A DNA stretch of 64,000 nt from Trichomonas vaginalis G3 (Eukaryota > Parabasalia > Trichomonadida > Trichomonadidae): NCBI RefSeq assembly GCF_026262505.1, contig NC_067206.1, positions 19,861,319 to 19,925,318 on the forward strand, read 5' to 3'. Both the position numbers and the translations under genes were made by a program. Shown here piece by piece: positions 7,885 through 16,010 of this stretch (its first letter is position 1; each line of letters begins with the position of its first letter). Below the pieces are notes generated by a model. That model had not been told where the DNA came from and did no database searches. It saw only the letters and a program-made list of their open reading frames with translations.

Positions 7885-8691
7885 ATGACAACAACAGAGA
7901 ACACAACACCTGCTATCGTTCATGAAGCCATAAATGAAGAATACGAGTACATACAATATAACAAACAGTTACGTCTCATTCGTTCGGTCAAAGATGACAT
8001 GTACCAAATGCAAAGAATTTTGAATGCTCTTCGTTCTACAAAGCAAGCACGTCATTGGTTTGAAAACCAACAGACAAAAGAACTTTTAGAAGAATTTCCT
8101 CATATGTTTGCGACCGGTAGAAAACCGCGGGTCGAGATTCCGTACGAAAATCGTCAAAATTTGCCAAATGGTTTGAGAGGTTGGTATGTACATAGACTTC
8201 TTGTAAATGCTGTTGCAATGTGGGCTTCACCTCGTTACGCTTGTTATATTTTCATGATGTTAGATGAAATTCATAGACAAGAACGTGAAGAGCTAGAGAA
8301 CAAGCTTGAAGCAAAAGACAAAAACATACAGAAAAGAATACCACGTTCGGTACCAAAAGGAAAGGAAAAGAACTATAAGTATATGATTTATACTGAAGAG
8401 ATGGAAAATGAAGAAGACAGAGATATGGTTATGTTGCATTTAGTCAGAAGAAACAACAAAAGCTTTTACGACCTTGCTAAGATTTACAAATCTAACAGAA
8501 ATTGGTTCTATCGCGAAAACTTACCGATTTCAATGACACCAAATGAAGATGTGAAACAAATAGTTCAAGATACTTTACCTCAAACACACTATGATATTAA
8601 AGGTTGTACAATACTTACATTCAAAGAAGATTTGCCGCTACTGAAAGAAAAAATAACAGAGTATTTTGACAACTTCAAAGAGGAAGAGTAA
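7885..8691 (+). CDS. KilA-N + DUF3627-like protein
   Basis: 268 aa. KilA-N at about residues 10-130, with the signature LRGWYVHRLLVNAVAMWASP; a charged coiled segment at 130-155; then a C-terminal domain resembling DUF3627 (KYMIYTEEMENEEDRDMVML, SFYDLAKIYKSNRNWFYREN). This domain pairing is known in iridoviruses, mimiviruses and baculovirus BRO relatives. Last gene of the rightward block; the 22-bp minisatellite follows. Likely nucleic-acid binding. Confidence 0.75.
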   Translation: MTTTENTTPAIVHEAINEEYEYIQYNKQLRLIRSVKDDMYQMQRILNALRSTKQARHWFENQQTKELLEEFPHMFATGRKPRVEIPYENRQNLPNGLRGWYVHRLLVNAVAMWASPRYACYIFMMLDEIHRQEREELENKLEAKDKNIQKRIPRSVPKGKEKNYKYMIYTEEMENEEDRDMVMLHLVRRNNKSFYDLAKIYKSNRNWFYRENLPISMTPNEDVKQIVQDTLPQTHYDIKGCTILTFKEDLPLLKEKITEYFDNFKEEE

Positions 8692-8759
8692 ATGAACCAT
8701 TTATTTTTCAAGCTTGACACCAAAGATGGCTCAGGTAGCTCTAGATGGTAAATTGGCTT

Positions 8760-9185
8760 GTCAAATCCTTCTGGCATTCCGAGTCCTTCCTTCTGGCATT
8801 CCGAGTCCTTCCTTCCGACAGGAAAAGTTTTTCTTTCCGACAGGAAAAGTTTTTCTTTCCGACAGGAAAAGTCCTTCCTTCCGACAGGAAAAAATTTTCC
8901 TTCCAACAGGAAAAAATTTTCCTTCCAACAGGAAAAATTTTTCCAGTTGTCCGTCCGTAAACCATTCAAATTTTCGAAAATTGAGAACTTTTTGGCCGAC
9001 CTTCAGGAAAAATTTTTCCTTCCAACAGGAAAAAATTTTCCTTCCAACAGGAAAAAATTTTCCTTCCGACAGGAAAAGTTTTTCTTTCCGACAGGAAAAG
9101 TTTTTCTTTCCGACAGGAAAAGTTTTTCTTTCCGACAGGAAAAGTCCTTCCTTCCGACAGGAAAAGTCCTTCCTTCCGACAGGAC
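8760..9185. repeat. 22-bp minisatellite, two arrays at the convergence of gene blocks
   Basis: Array 1 (about 8769-8945) and array 2 (about 9004-9185) consist of 22-bp units of the type CTTTCCGACAGGAAAAGTTT, with variants AACAGG, TCCTTCC and, at the left edge, CTGGCATTCCGAG. A 60-bp unique spacer separates them. GGAA positions step by exactly 22. Units contain no stop codon in several frames on both strands, so long frames cross the arrays (e.g. 8726-9382, whose end reads MSDVPPTESIPKPEEPK). Whether any is translated is unclear. In copy B this place holds a small membrane-protein gene (48760-48939). Confidence 0.9.
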
Positions 9186-9286
9186 ACAAACGAATGAGTG
9201 ACGTACCACCAACCGAGTCCATTCCAAAGCCAGAAGAACCGAAAGCTGCAGCACCACAACAGACTAAGACTCAAACACTTACATTT

Positions 9287-10162
9287 TTACGCTTGACTTT
9301 TTACAATTTGAACTTTGTTTGCGTAGATGTGAATTCTGAAAGAAGTATGAGGGTCTTGTATGACTTTGTACTTCTCCCATAGTTCATATCTGTCAAACTT
9401 ACCTGCCATGGACTCTTTCATAAGTTCCATGAAATCGTCTTCGGACAATCCGGGGAAAAGTACAATATCAGTAAGTATTCTCTTTACATCCTTACTTAAA
9501 CTCTTTGCTGTCTGTACACAAATGACAACAGAGATGTTAAAGTGTCTGAGCTTCTTAAGAATTCGACACATGTCTTGTTCTCTGTTCTTTAACAAAGGAT
9601 GAGAAGCAAAGTCATCTAAGATAAGAAGACATCTATGAGGGTAAGTCTTCCAATCGTAAGATTGCAATTTCTTCGAAATGTATTCTATCTCTTTCTGTTT
9701 GTTTCTGAAGTGTTTCTTCTCTAATATTCTCTGCATTTCCTCATTTGGGTCTTTAAACTTAGAATTGACATACTCATTTATAGCATTGTACTTCAAAACT
9801 CTTCTTTGGTACTTCTTTATCCAATCTAACAACTCAGTATCTTTTATACATACTAACTTAGACTTTTTTATAATATCTTTGAACGAATTGACTGTTTGGT
9901 CAAATTGACCCGAAGTACTACAAATGACAACTAACTCATAGAATGGGTTCTTCTCATCTAGTTCTTGTTGTTGTGCAGCCATTTTAAGATAAGTGAAAGT
10001 CTTACCAGACCCAGGCGGTGCAATTAGACCTGTTATACCATTCTGAGCAAATAGGAACTTGTCATGTATGGGTTTTATCTGAGCATTTTCCAACTTCCTC
10101 TTGTTCTTGTTTAAAACATTCTCAAATTTCTTGTCAATGTCAGCAAACTTTTTTTCTAACAT
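9287..10162 (-). CDS. Genome-packaging ATPase (FtsK/HerA/A32-like)
   Basis: 291 aa from the ATG at 10162, chosen because the longer upstream frame overlaps the divergent gene at 10199. Walker A LIAPPGSGKT at about 46-55 and Walker B RCLLILDDFA at about 177-186; a further QTAKSLSKDV region follows. Known in Polintons, adenovirus-like and poxvirus-like lineages as the motor that packs DNA into the capsid. It heads the leftward morphogenesis block; copy B has a broken counterpart at 48970-49835. Confidence 0.88.
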   Translation of the reverse strand: MLEKKFADIDKKFENVLNKNKRKLENAQIKPIHDKFLFAQNGITGLIAPPGSGKTFTYLKMAAQQQELDEKNPFYELVVICSTSGQFDQTVNSFKDIIKKSKLVCIKDTELLDWIKKYQRRVLKYNAINEYVNSKFKDPNEEMQRILEKKHFRNKQKEIEYISKKLQSYDWKTYPHRCLLILDDFASHPLLKNREQDMCRILKKLRHFNISVVICVQTAKSLSKDVKRILTDIVLFPGLSEDDFMELMKESMAGKFDRYELWEKYKVIQDPHTSFRIHIYANKVQIVKSQA

Positions 10163-10198
10163 ATTTTTAGAAAAATTAAAATTTTTATCTTTTAGGAA
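10163..10198. promoter_or_regulatory. Divergent spacer ATPase / 148-aa gene
   Basis: 36 bp of AT-rich sequence with TTTTTATCTTTTAGGAA just before the plus-strand ATG and TAAAAAT before the minus-strand ATG. Must serve both genes unless signals lie within coding DNA. Conserved in copy B. Confidence 0.5.
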
Positions 10199-10645
10199 AT
10201 GTCTAGCGATTTCGCTATCTATATTCGAGACAAGCTTTTCGACAGCAAAACATCTGTCGACCATAAAATCTTACATAGTGTAAACAAGAAAGGGGAATTT
10301 GTTCTAAAGTTCTGTTTCTGGGAATATGACAAGAACCATAAAACCTTAAGCAGAGAAGTCTTAAAATTTGTCAATGACAGACTTGTTGACAGAGATGACG
10401 CCTCTTGGAGAGATGAAGTCCAACAAAACTTCTTAGAATGCAAAGAAGACACATGCGCTGTTCTTGAAAATGAAATAGAAAACAGAATAGAAGAGCTATT
10501 AAATGACAAAGCACTTTTACAAAAATATGGTTCTGAGAAGTTTGACATAACTCCACCAGAGAAGAAGAAGAGAGAAAAGAAAGAAAAGAAAGTAGAAGAA
10601 GAGAAGAAAGAACCAGTTCCAGAGAAAAAGAAATTTGACATGTAA
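10199..10645 (+). CDS. 148-aa Polinton protein with charged tail
   Basis: Unknown. Residues 1-110 look folded (AIYIRDKLFDSKTSVDHKIL, FVLKFCFWEYDKNHKTL); residues 115-148 are a Lys/Glu/Pro tail ending KFDM. The frame is conserved in copy B at 49869-50318 with many silent changes, which supports it as a real gene. It is one of only two plus-strand genes in the right half and is divergently paired with the packaging ATPase. Confidence 0.65.
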   Translation: MSSDFAIYIRDKLFDSKTSVDHKILHSVNKKGEFVLKFCFWEYDKNHKTLSREVLKFVNDRLVDRDDASWRDEVQQNFLECKEDTCAVLENEIENRIEELLNDKALLQKYGSEKFDITPPEKKKREKKEKKVEEEKKEPVPEKKKFDM

Positions 10646-10661
10646 AAATAAAATTTTATTT

Positions 10662-11081
10662 TTAGAACATTTCTGGGTCAATGTCAATGTTCTCTTCCTC
10701 TTTAGGAGCAAACACCGGCTTAGACTCTAAAATCTTTTTACCCAATTTACCTTGAACTTCAACTATCTTAGACTCATAATATTCATAGTCGTCTGCTTTC
10801 TTTGGTTCATAAGGTATAACAAGTTTGTATGCTTTGCCTTCTTTAAGGTTTGAGAACCTTCTGTCAAAACTTTCTTTGACTGTTAACAAACCTTCTATGT
10901 CTAAGTCTTCAAATTTCGCACCATTTTTAGTCACAATAGCAAACTTAACTGGTTCGATGTTCCAAACTTTGTCAAATGTAGACTTTTCAAAATGGTAGAA
11001 GTAAACATTCAAATATGTGAATGGGTCTAGTTCTTCTTTAAGTCCTGACATGTACTTGTTGACTGAGATGAATTTCGTCAT
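10662..11081 (-). CDS. 139-aa conserved Polinton protein, unknown
   Basis: Starts MTKFISVNKYMSGLKEELDP and ends in an acidic tail (EEENIDIDPEMF). The middle is strand-rich (VKFAIVTKNGAKFEDLDIEG, YKLVIPYEPKK). The small size, acidic tail and position beside the SF3 helicase would suit a single-strand DNA-binding protein, but no signature proves it. Nearly identical in copy B (50335-50754). Confidence 0.65.
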   Translation of the reverse strand: MTKFISVNKYMSGLKEELDPFTYLNVYFYHFEKSTFDKVWNIEPVKFAIVTKNGAKFEDLDIEGLLTVKESFDRRFSNLKEGKAYKLVIPYEPKKADDYEYYESKIVEVQGKLGKKILESKPVFAPKEEENIDIDPEMF

Positions 11082-11122
11082 CTTTTCTATCGGATAAAAA
11101 AAATATTTTTTTTAAAATTTAC

Positions 11123-12355
11123 TCAGAAAAAATTTTTCTTTGTATATACACCATTCTGTACGTCTAAAAGACTTTTGACATTTGCCAAGAATGTTCGTTT
11201 AGACGCTGTCATATAACCATATTCTTGACAATACTGTTTATACGAATCGTACAATGACCTTTCATCTAAACACTCAAAGTCAGTTTCATCTATGAACAGT
11301 TCATATACACTCTTGTTTGCTTCTAACAATGTTTGTCTCTCTTCGGTATGTGGAATTTGTCTTGGATTGAACTTAGAAATATCTAATGTCATGAAATATG
11401 AGAACAAGTGGTTGTAAAAGTCAGATGTCAAAGTTTCTGCTAAGTCGTCAAAATATTCTGTATCTTGCATATGAGCTTCTGACGTTCTGACAACTACATA
11501 TCTTCTGTCAGAACTTTCTAACTTCATCGGAACAGCATTGTTTGAAACCATGACGAAGTTTGCAACATTTTCACAAACTCTTTGGTCTCTATACTTTCTT
11601 TCAACAACTCCAACTTTGTCTGTTATAAGACTCTTCAAAGCATCTGAGTTCAAAACTTTTGTTGTATCTATACTTTGAAGTTCGTTACATACTATAAGTT
11701 TCATATTCTCTATTGAAGAGTTAAATTTACCGCAGATGTTTTCTAAGTTTGTCATATTCGGGTTCGAATAGCCCTCTAACAGTTTGCATAAGATATCTGT
11801 AAAGAAAGTGTTCTTACCTGTTCCCTGTTTTCCAATTATGATGAGAGCAGTTTCATTTTTAGCACTTGGATGTTGTAAGATGTTTGCAAACCAACATAAG
11901 ATATACTCATAGACTCTTTCGTTTCCATTGCATATAATTTCTTTGACATGGTCTAACCAAGCTTCTATAACATTTTCTTTCCATTCTACTTGTTCGTATT
12001 TATATCCAGTGAAGATAGAATAGAAGTTTGGAGAAGGTGTATAGAACTTTATACCACGAACTGAAAAATCTTCAAGTTTTGACAATAAGATATCCCAAGC
12101 ATCTAACATCTTCATACCAACTTGTACAACTTTTATTTTCTTAAGTTTCTGTTTACATTCTTGTTCTGAAACTATTGTCGCTTTAGGTTTGTTAAAGACT
12201 ACATCCCATTCTTTCATGACATAACATTCTGGGGCAGAGTCGACATAAATGACTAAGCGTTTCAAATTCTCGACTGCTTTGTTATAGTCTCTAAATGGAC
12301 ACATATTTCTGAAGGCTTGGAAGTCATAAAAATCTGAAACGTCTATTCTGTACAT
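11123..12355 (-). CDS. Superfamily 3 helicase (D5-like)
   Basis: 410 aa. Walker A IIIGKQGTGKNTFF at about 172-185, Walker B region KLIVCNELQS at 219-228, motif C/sensor FVMVSNNAVP at 267-276, followed by the paired arginines of SSDRRYVVVR. This order is that of the D5/primase-helicase branch of SF3 helicases, which form rings and unwind replication origins in poxviruses and virophages. No primase domain is evident in the first 150 residues. The same gene appears in copies B (50785-52020) and C (63491 onward). Preceded by the AT-rich leader ATTTTTTTTATTTTTATA. Confidence 0.88.
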   Translation of the reverse strand: MYRIDVSDFYDFQAFRNMCPFRDYNKAVENLKRLVIYVDSAPECYVMKEWDVVFNKPKATIVSEQECKQKLKKIKVVQVGMKMLDAWDILLSKLEDFSVRGIKFYTPSPNFYSIFTGYKYEQVEWKENVIEAWLDHVKEIICNGNERVYEYILCWFANILQHPSAKNETALIIIGKQGTGKNTFFTDILCKLLEGYSNPNMTNLENICGKFNSSIENMKLIVCNELQSIDTTKVLNSDALKSLITDKVGVVERKYRDQRVCENVANFVMVSNNAVPMKLESSDRRYVVVRTSEAHMQDTEYFDDLAETLTSDFYNHLFSYFMTLDISKFNPRQIPHTEERQTLLEANKSVYELFIDETDFECLDERSLYDSYKQYCQEYGYMTASKRTFLANVKSLLDVQNGVYTKKNFF

Positions 12356-12388
12356 TTTTTTATATAAAAATAAAAAAAAATATTTTTT

Positions 12389-13213
12389 TTATTCTTGAGC
12401 TATTTGTTGTTCTTGACTTTGTTGTTGCATTTGTTCCATTTGTTGCATTTGTTGTTCTTGAGCTATTTGTTGTTGAAGTTGTTCTTGTAGTACAATACTT
12501 TCACCAGTTGCATCTTCCAATTCGAAACTTTCTGCCGTCATTGACAAATACATAGGACATAAAAGTTTTACAGGAACAAAGTTTGCGTCAACTAAGGTTA
12601 AGTTTATGTTTGCTAAAGTGTTTGAGTTTACTAAAGCTGAAAACTCTGCATTCGAATGAACAATAGGCAAACCAGCAGAGAAAGTGTTGTTTATACGCAT
12701 GAGTATCTTTTGGTCATAGTAGTTTCTGTCGACATTCGAATAGCACTTTGAACCTAAGTTTGAAACAATATATAAAATAGGTGTGCTTAAAGTCAATGGA
12801 ACAGACATTCCTTGTATGACACCTTTTCCTGTTATAGGAAACTGTTGGTAGTAAAAACCAGATATAAGTTTTGTTTTATAGCTCATATCGTTTATACTAA
12901 ACTCAGTCGGACATCCAAACATAATGAAACCTGCTCTAGTTGCAGCACATGTTACATCCGTCCTTAAAGTATTAAATAAGTCAACAAAACCTGTTGGTGG
13001 TATATCTGAGTAAGTATCTTCAAAGGAGTATTTTTTACCATTCACAACAATAAAATCTTCTGGTGTCAAAAGAGCAAAACAGGCTTTAGTCGTCATTGTG
13101 TTTAAGGTTAGTTTACAATATCGTCCTTGAGGACTTTGTAAGTTTGTTGTTATAGAATTATATGACTCAGGGTTTTTAGTCGTAATAGTATAAACCACTA
13201 TGTCTTCTGCCAT
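12389..13213 (-). CDS. Minor capsid (penton-like) candidate with Q-rich tail
   Basis: 274 aa. Strand-rich body without obvious helices (YCKLTLNTMTTKACFALLTP, PVKLLCPMYLSMTAESFELE), then a Gln-rich tail (EQLQQQIAQEQQMQQMEQMQ). In Polintons the minor capsid gene is a single jelly-roll protein encoded near the major capsid gene; size, composition and place fit. This is inference from context; no catalytic motif is expected. The copy B counterpart is cut by foreign DNA at 52169; that in copy C is broken. Confidence 0.55.
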   Translation of the reverse strand: MAEDIVVYTITTKNPESYNSITTNLQSPQGRYCKLTLNTMTTKACFALLTPEDFIVVNGKKYSFEDTYSDIPPTGFVDLFNTLRTDVTCAATRAGFIMFGCPTEFSINDMSYKTKLISGFYYQQFPITGKGVIQGMSVPLTLSTPILYIVSNLGSKCYSNVDRNYYDQKILMRINNTFSAGLPIVHSNAEFSALVNSNTLANINLTLVDANFVPVKLLCPMYLSMTAESFELEDATGESIVLQEQLQQQIAQEQQMQQMEQMQQQSQEQQIAQE

Positions 13214-13223
13214 TTACATATAT

Positions 13224-13454
13224 TTAAAAGTTTTTCTGAAAGTGGAGAAGAACTTCATCTAAACTTTCACATGGCGTTTCTTGAAGTTCTCTGTCTAAGA
13301 AGTTCAAATATTTTGTAAAGACATAGAACTTTCCTTTGTCTACACGAACAAACAAAACAGGGTCTTTCATATCGTTCAAAAGTGTGTAAAGTCCTTTACA
13401 TGAAATAAAGTCTATATTGTTTTTCTTCAAACATCTTTCAAGAAGTTTTGACAT
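13224..13454 (-). CDS. 76-aa Polinton protein, unknown
   Basis: Compact, starts MSKLLERCLKKNNIDFISCK, with two cysteines and a hydrophobic middle (DPVLFVRVDKGKFYVFTKYL). It lies between the minor capsid candidate and the 193-aa gene, with 10-bp gaps or less on both sides. No counterpart was seen at this place in copy C, so it seems dispensable or accessory. Confidence 0.55.
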   Translation of the reverse strand: MSKLLERCLKKNNIDFISCKGLYTLLNDMKDPVLFVRVDKGKFYVFTKYLNFLDRELQETPCESLDEVLLHFQKNF

Positions 13455-13460
13455 TTTTAC

Positions 13461-14042
13461 TTAGCAAACAAACTTTAATGAAATGTTGTGGTCGTCAAAT
13501 ATTTTTATGACGTCTGGGAAACTATATTTTAAGTTCAACGTTTCACCTCCTTTCATAACGTATATCTTGTCAATGACATTATATGAAACACCACAGCAAG
13601 CAATGTCGGGTTCTATTTCTTTGATGTTTATATCGTCTGCCTCTGTCAAAAGTTTCAATAATTCTTTCAAAATTTCATGAGGTGCGATGACATATGAGTT
13701 CACTTTTACAGGGTTGTGCTCAACCAAGTTTAACATTATACCCAAAGCTTGACAAATCTTCTCCTGAGTTTTAAGTTTGTCTTTAAGTTGTTGGTAGTCA
13801 TTTCGAATATCTGCAACAGAACTTAAGTCTCTGCTAACTTCAGGATATGTTGGTTGTTCTTTTACAGGAACTATTGTTATACCATCTTCGTCTTCGTATG
13901 GTTTCCCCACTTCAACATCTCTTTCTTTGACATTGACAACAACACTTTGACTGTTTGTTTGAGTTGGTGAATTTAACTTCACATCTGCCACCGCCATTAA
14001 ACCTTTTGAAACACTTACGCTTCTATTTTTCGGAAATGACAT
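13461..14042 (-). CDS. 193-aa conserved Polinton protein
   Basis: The start at 14042 (MSFPKNRSVSVSKGLMAVAD) is chosen because the divergent gene begins at 14061 and the same start is preserved in copy C at 62081. The N-terminal 75 residues are disordered and acidic, about 85-140 form helices (DYQQLKDKLKTQEKICQALG), and the rest is strand-rich with a CC pair (DIACCGVSYNVIDKIYVMKG). No family recognised. The position between capsid genes suggests a virion or assembly protein. Confidence 0.65.
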   Translation of the reverse strand: MSFPKNRSVSVSKGLMAVADVKLNSPTQTNSQSVVVNVKERDVEVGKPYEDEDGITIVPVKEQPTYPEVSRDLSSVADIRNDYQQLKDKLKTQEKICQALGIMLNLVEHNPVKVNSYVIAPHEILKELLKLLTEADDINIKEIEPDIACCGVSYNVIDKIYVMKGGETLNLKYSFPDVIKIFDDHNISLKFVC

Positions 14043-14060
14043 TTTACTTAGAATAAAAAG
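14043..14060. promoter_or_regulatory. 18-bp bidirectional promoter
   Basis: TTTACTTAGAATAAAAAG is the entire gap between two divergent start codons. The exact same 18 bases, in reverse, separate the same gene pair in copy C (62063-62080), and a relative (ATTTTATCTAGAATAAAA) separates an unrelated pair at 45158-45175. The core TTTTA-n-TAGAATAAAA is nearly palindromic. Confidence 0.65.
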
Positions 14061-14480
14061 ATGGACGTATTTGAGTATCTCTTCGAATTGAAGCAAAACA
14101 AAGTTTACACACACAAACAATACAAATACACTGATAGAATAGTTCTTTATACAAACAATGGAAAATGTTATAGAATAGCAGTCTTTGCTGAACCAAAATA
14201 TTTTCATAAAGCAAAGAAAGTTGGTATAACTGAAATGGTGAAAGTTCTTGACGTTGACAAAAATATAACAACAAAACTGACCGATATTTCTAAAGGTAAG
14301 TTTATAATACAATACTATGTCAAAACTGGCGTACTGTCAATATTTGACGGAGAGAAGTCAGTTCAAGAACAACTTACTGACCTGCTGCCAAAATCTGCTC
14401 GATGGAAGCTGTCGTTATACCAATCTGAGGAGCCCCAGCAGGTTTCATCGAACGAATCTTCAAAAGAGCATCTTCCGTGA
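14061..14480 (+). CDS. 139-aa Polinton protein, tail-to-tail with MCP
   Basis: Unknown. Starts MDVFEYLFELKQNKVYTHKQ; strand-rich middle (RIVLYTNNGKCYRIAVFAEP) and a Lys-rich helix. Its last ~107 bp overlap the 3' end of the major capsid gene on the other strand, so the final 35 residues (after about LLPKSARWKL) are encoded antisense to the capsid C-terminus. The start is fixed by the 18-bp divergent spacer. Conserved in copy C. Confidence 0.65.
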   Translation: MDVFEYLFELKQNKVYTHKQYKYTDRIVLYTNNGKCYRIAVFAEPKYFHKAKKVGITEMVKVLDVDKNITTKLTDISKGKFIIQYYVKTGVLSIFDGEKSVQEQLTDLLPKSARWKLSLYQSEEPQQVSSNESSKEHLP

Positions 14481-15978
14481 AAAGTGCTATTGGTTTTGTA
14501 AACTTCTTTGCTTTCAATTCATCTGGACCGTCTCTGTCACCAGTATATTGTATTTGAACTGTACCAACAGTTGAAATACCACCCATAAAGTCTTCTGAGT
14601 CAGCAAATGGAATGCCAAGCCAAAAGTTTGAACGGTCTCCATTTGTATATTGAGTGTTTTGAGCTCCTGTATGGGTCCATACTTTCACATATGGCATAAT
14701 AGAACTTTGCATTTCAGGGTTAATGGTTGTTGTGAAGTTGTTGTTAAAGTTCATAGCATCTAATGTCAAGTTGTATGACCTCATATCCTCAACTGTAGAA
14801 TATTCTTCTCTTGGATAGTATTTGCCATCTATGTTTATATGATATTTAATACCGGGGTTGTAGAAACAAGAATAGTCATTTATAGTTCGTCTGAACAGTA
14901 CAAACATAGTATCTGCATGTTTCATTGCAGTTGTTAAGGCAATATCTGTTCTTGCACCTGGGTCAGCACTTTGGTTTCCAACTTCACCTGCAAAGTCTTT
15001 GACAGATATTTGGTGTATAGGGAACATAAGTGGAACTGCAATATATTTGGCAGCTAAAGCATTTGAAATATCTGGGTCCAACATATAGACTGCAAGTCTG
15101 CTTTCTATTCTCTTGCATTCAAATTTTTCGCATGTGAACTTAACTGGGTCCCAAGCAGTTCCAGCAGCATTGAAGTAGTAGTTTACTTCAGTGTTGAGGT
15201 TTGAGAAACCAAAGTTTAGGTCAACTTTGTCTTTGCAAAAGTCACAGAACTTGGCTCCACCAGTTCCAGCTACAGCAATGCTGAATGGGTCTTGTGTTGG
15301 TGCAATGACTAAGTTATTTTTGCTTGGAGTAAGTTCGATAGAAATTTTTCCTGCCCAGTTTGGCAAGTATCTTAAAAACCTGAAGATGAGGAAAGATGAC
15401 AAAGGAACTCTAAGTTTCAATTTTACTTTGGTTACTGCTGCTGCAGTTTGTCCAGAAAGGTCAACATAAACTCCTGGAACGTTAGGGTCAAGTCTTCTTA
15501 TTTTCTCAATAGTTGCATACTGGTCTGTTTGTTCTCTAGCTTGTGGTTGTACTGAGTTTCTCAAAGCGAACCATTCATAGTTTGCCCATGTTACTGTTTG
15601 AACTAAGTCAGAGTTAGAATATATCTTATATCCCATGAAAACTTCTGGAGCATATTGGTATCCGACATAGAAAATTCCATTGCAACCTTTCTTGTCAGAC
15701 AACTTGGCAGAAGGTTTTATTTCAATGTCTTGTTCCACGTATAAGAAAGAGTTGTCAATAGAAATTATATGAAACCTGTCGCAAGCAATATCTACTGTTG
15801 TTGAAGAACCTTCTCCAAACTCACCTACGTTTCCATAAGAAACAGCAGTTGTATATTCGTAAGTTCCAGGAACTATTTCTGACCTTCTAATGGCATTGTC
15901 GCATTCGTTATACCATTCGGAAACATTTCCATTCATGGCATCCAAAACTGTTGGCGTTATATTCTGAGCGGCGTACAT
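14374..15978 (-). CDS. Major capsid protein candidate (double jelly-roll)
   Basis: 534 aa, strand-rich, without signal peptide or membrane segments. Starts MYAAQNITPTVLDAMNGNVS; contains segments such as FLRYLPNWAGKISIELTPSK (about 201-220) and MFPIHQISVKDFAGEVGNQS. Size, position beside the minor capsid candidate and very strong conservation between copies (60138-61757) fit the Polinton major capsid protein. The assignment is by context and composition rather than by a short motif. Two short patches (about residues 171-183 and 232-247) differ strongly from copy C. Confidence 0.7.
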   Translation of the reverse strand: MYAAQNITPTVLDAMNGNVSEWYNECDNAIRRSEIVPGTYEYTTAVSYGNVGEFGEGSSTTVDIACDRFHIISIDNSFLYVEQDIEIKPSAKLSDKKGCNGIFYVGYQYAPEVFMGYKIYSNSDLVQTVTWANYEWFALRNSVQPQAREQTDQYATIEKIRRLDPNVPGVYVDLSGQTAAAVTKVKLKLRVPLSSFLIFRFLRYLPNWAGKISIELTPSKNNLVIAPTQDPFSIAVAGTGGAKFCDFCKDKVDLNFGFSNLNTEVNYYFNAAGTAWDPVKFTCEKFECKRIESRLAVYMLDPDISNALAAKYIAVPLMFPIHQISVKDFAGEVGNQSADPGARTDIALTTAMKHADTMFVLFRRTINDYSCFYNPGIKYHINIDGKYYPREEYSTVEDMRSYNLTLDAMNFNNNFTTTINPEMQSSIMPYVKVWTHTGAQNTQYTNGDRSNFWLGIPFADSEDFMGGISTVGTVQIQYTGDRDGPDELKAKKFTKPIALFTEDALLKIRSMKPAGAPQIGITTASIEQILAAGQ

Positions 15979-16010
15979 TTCATATGGGTAAAAATATAGA
16001 ATAGTTGGAT

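Noticed and set aside
8760-9185. CRISPR-like array
   Set aside because: The 22-bp units are head to tail without unique spacers, and the genome is eukaryotic; it is a minisatellite.
8714-9382. Several long frames across the minisatellite on both strands
   Set aside because: They come from stop-free repeat units in every frame; none has clear coding support except possibly the short MSDVPPTE tail.
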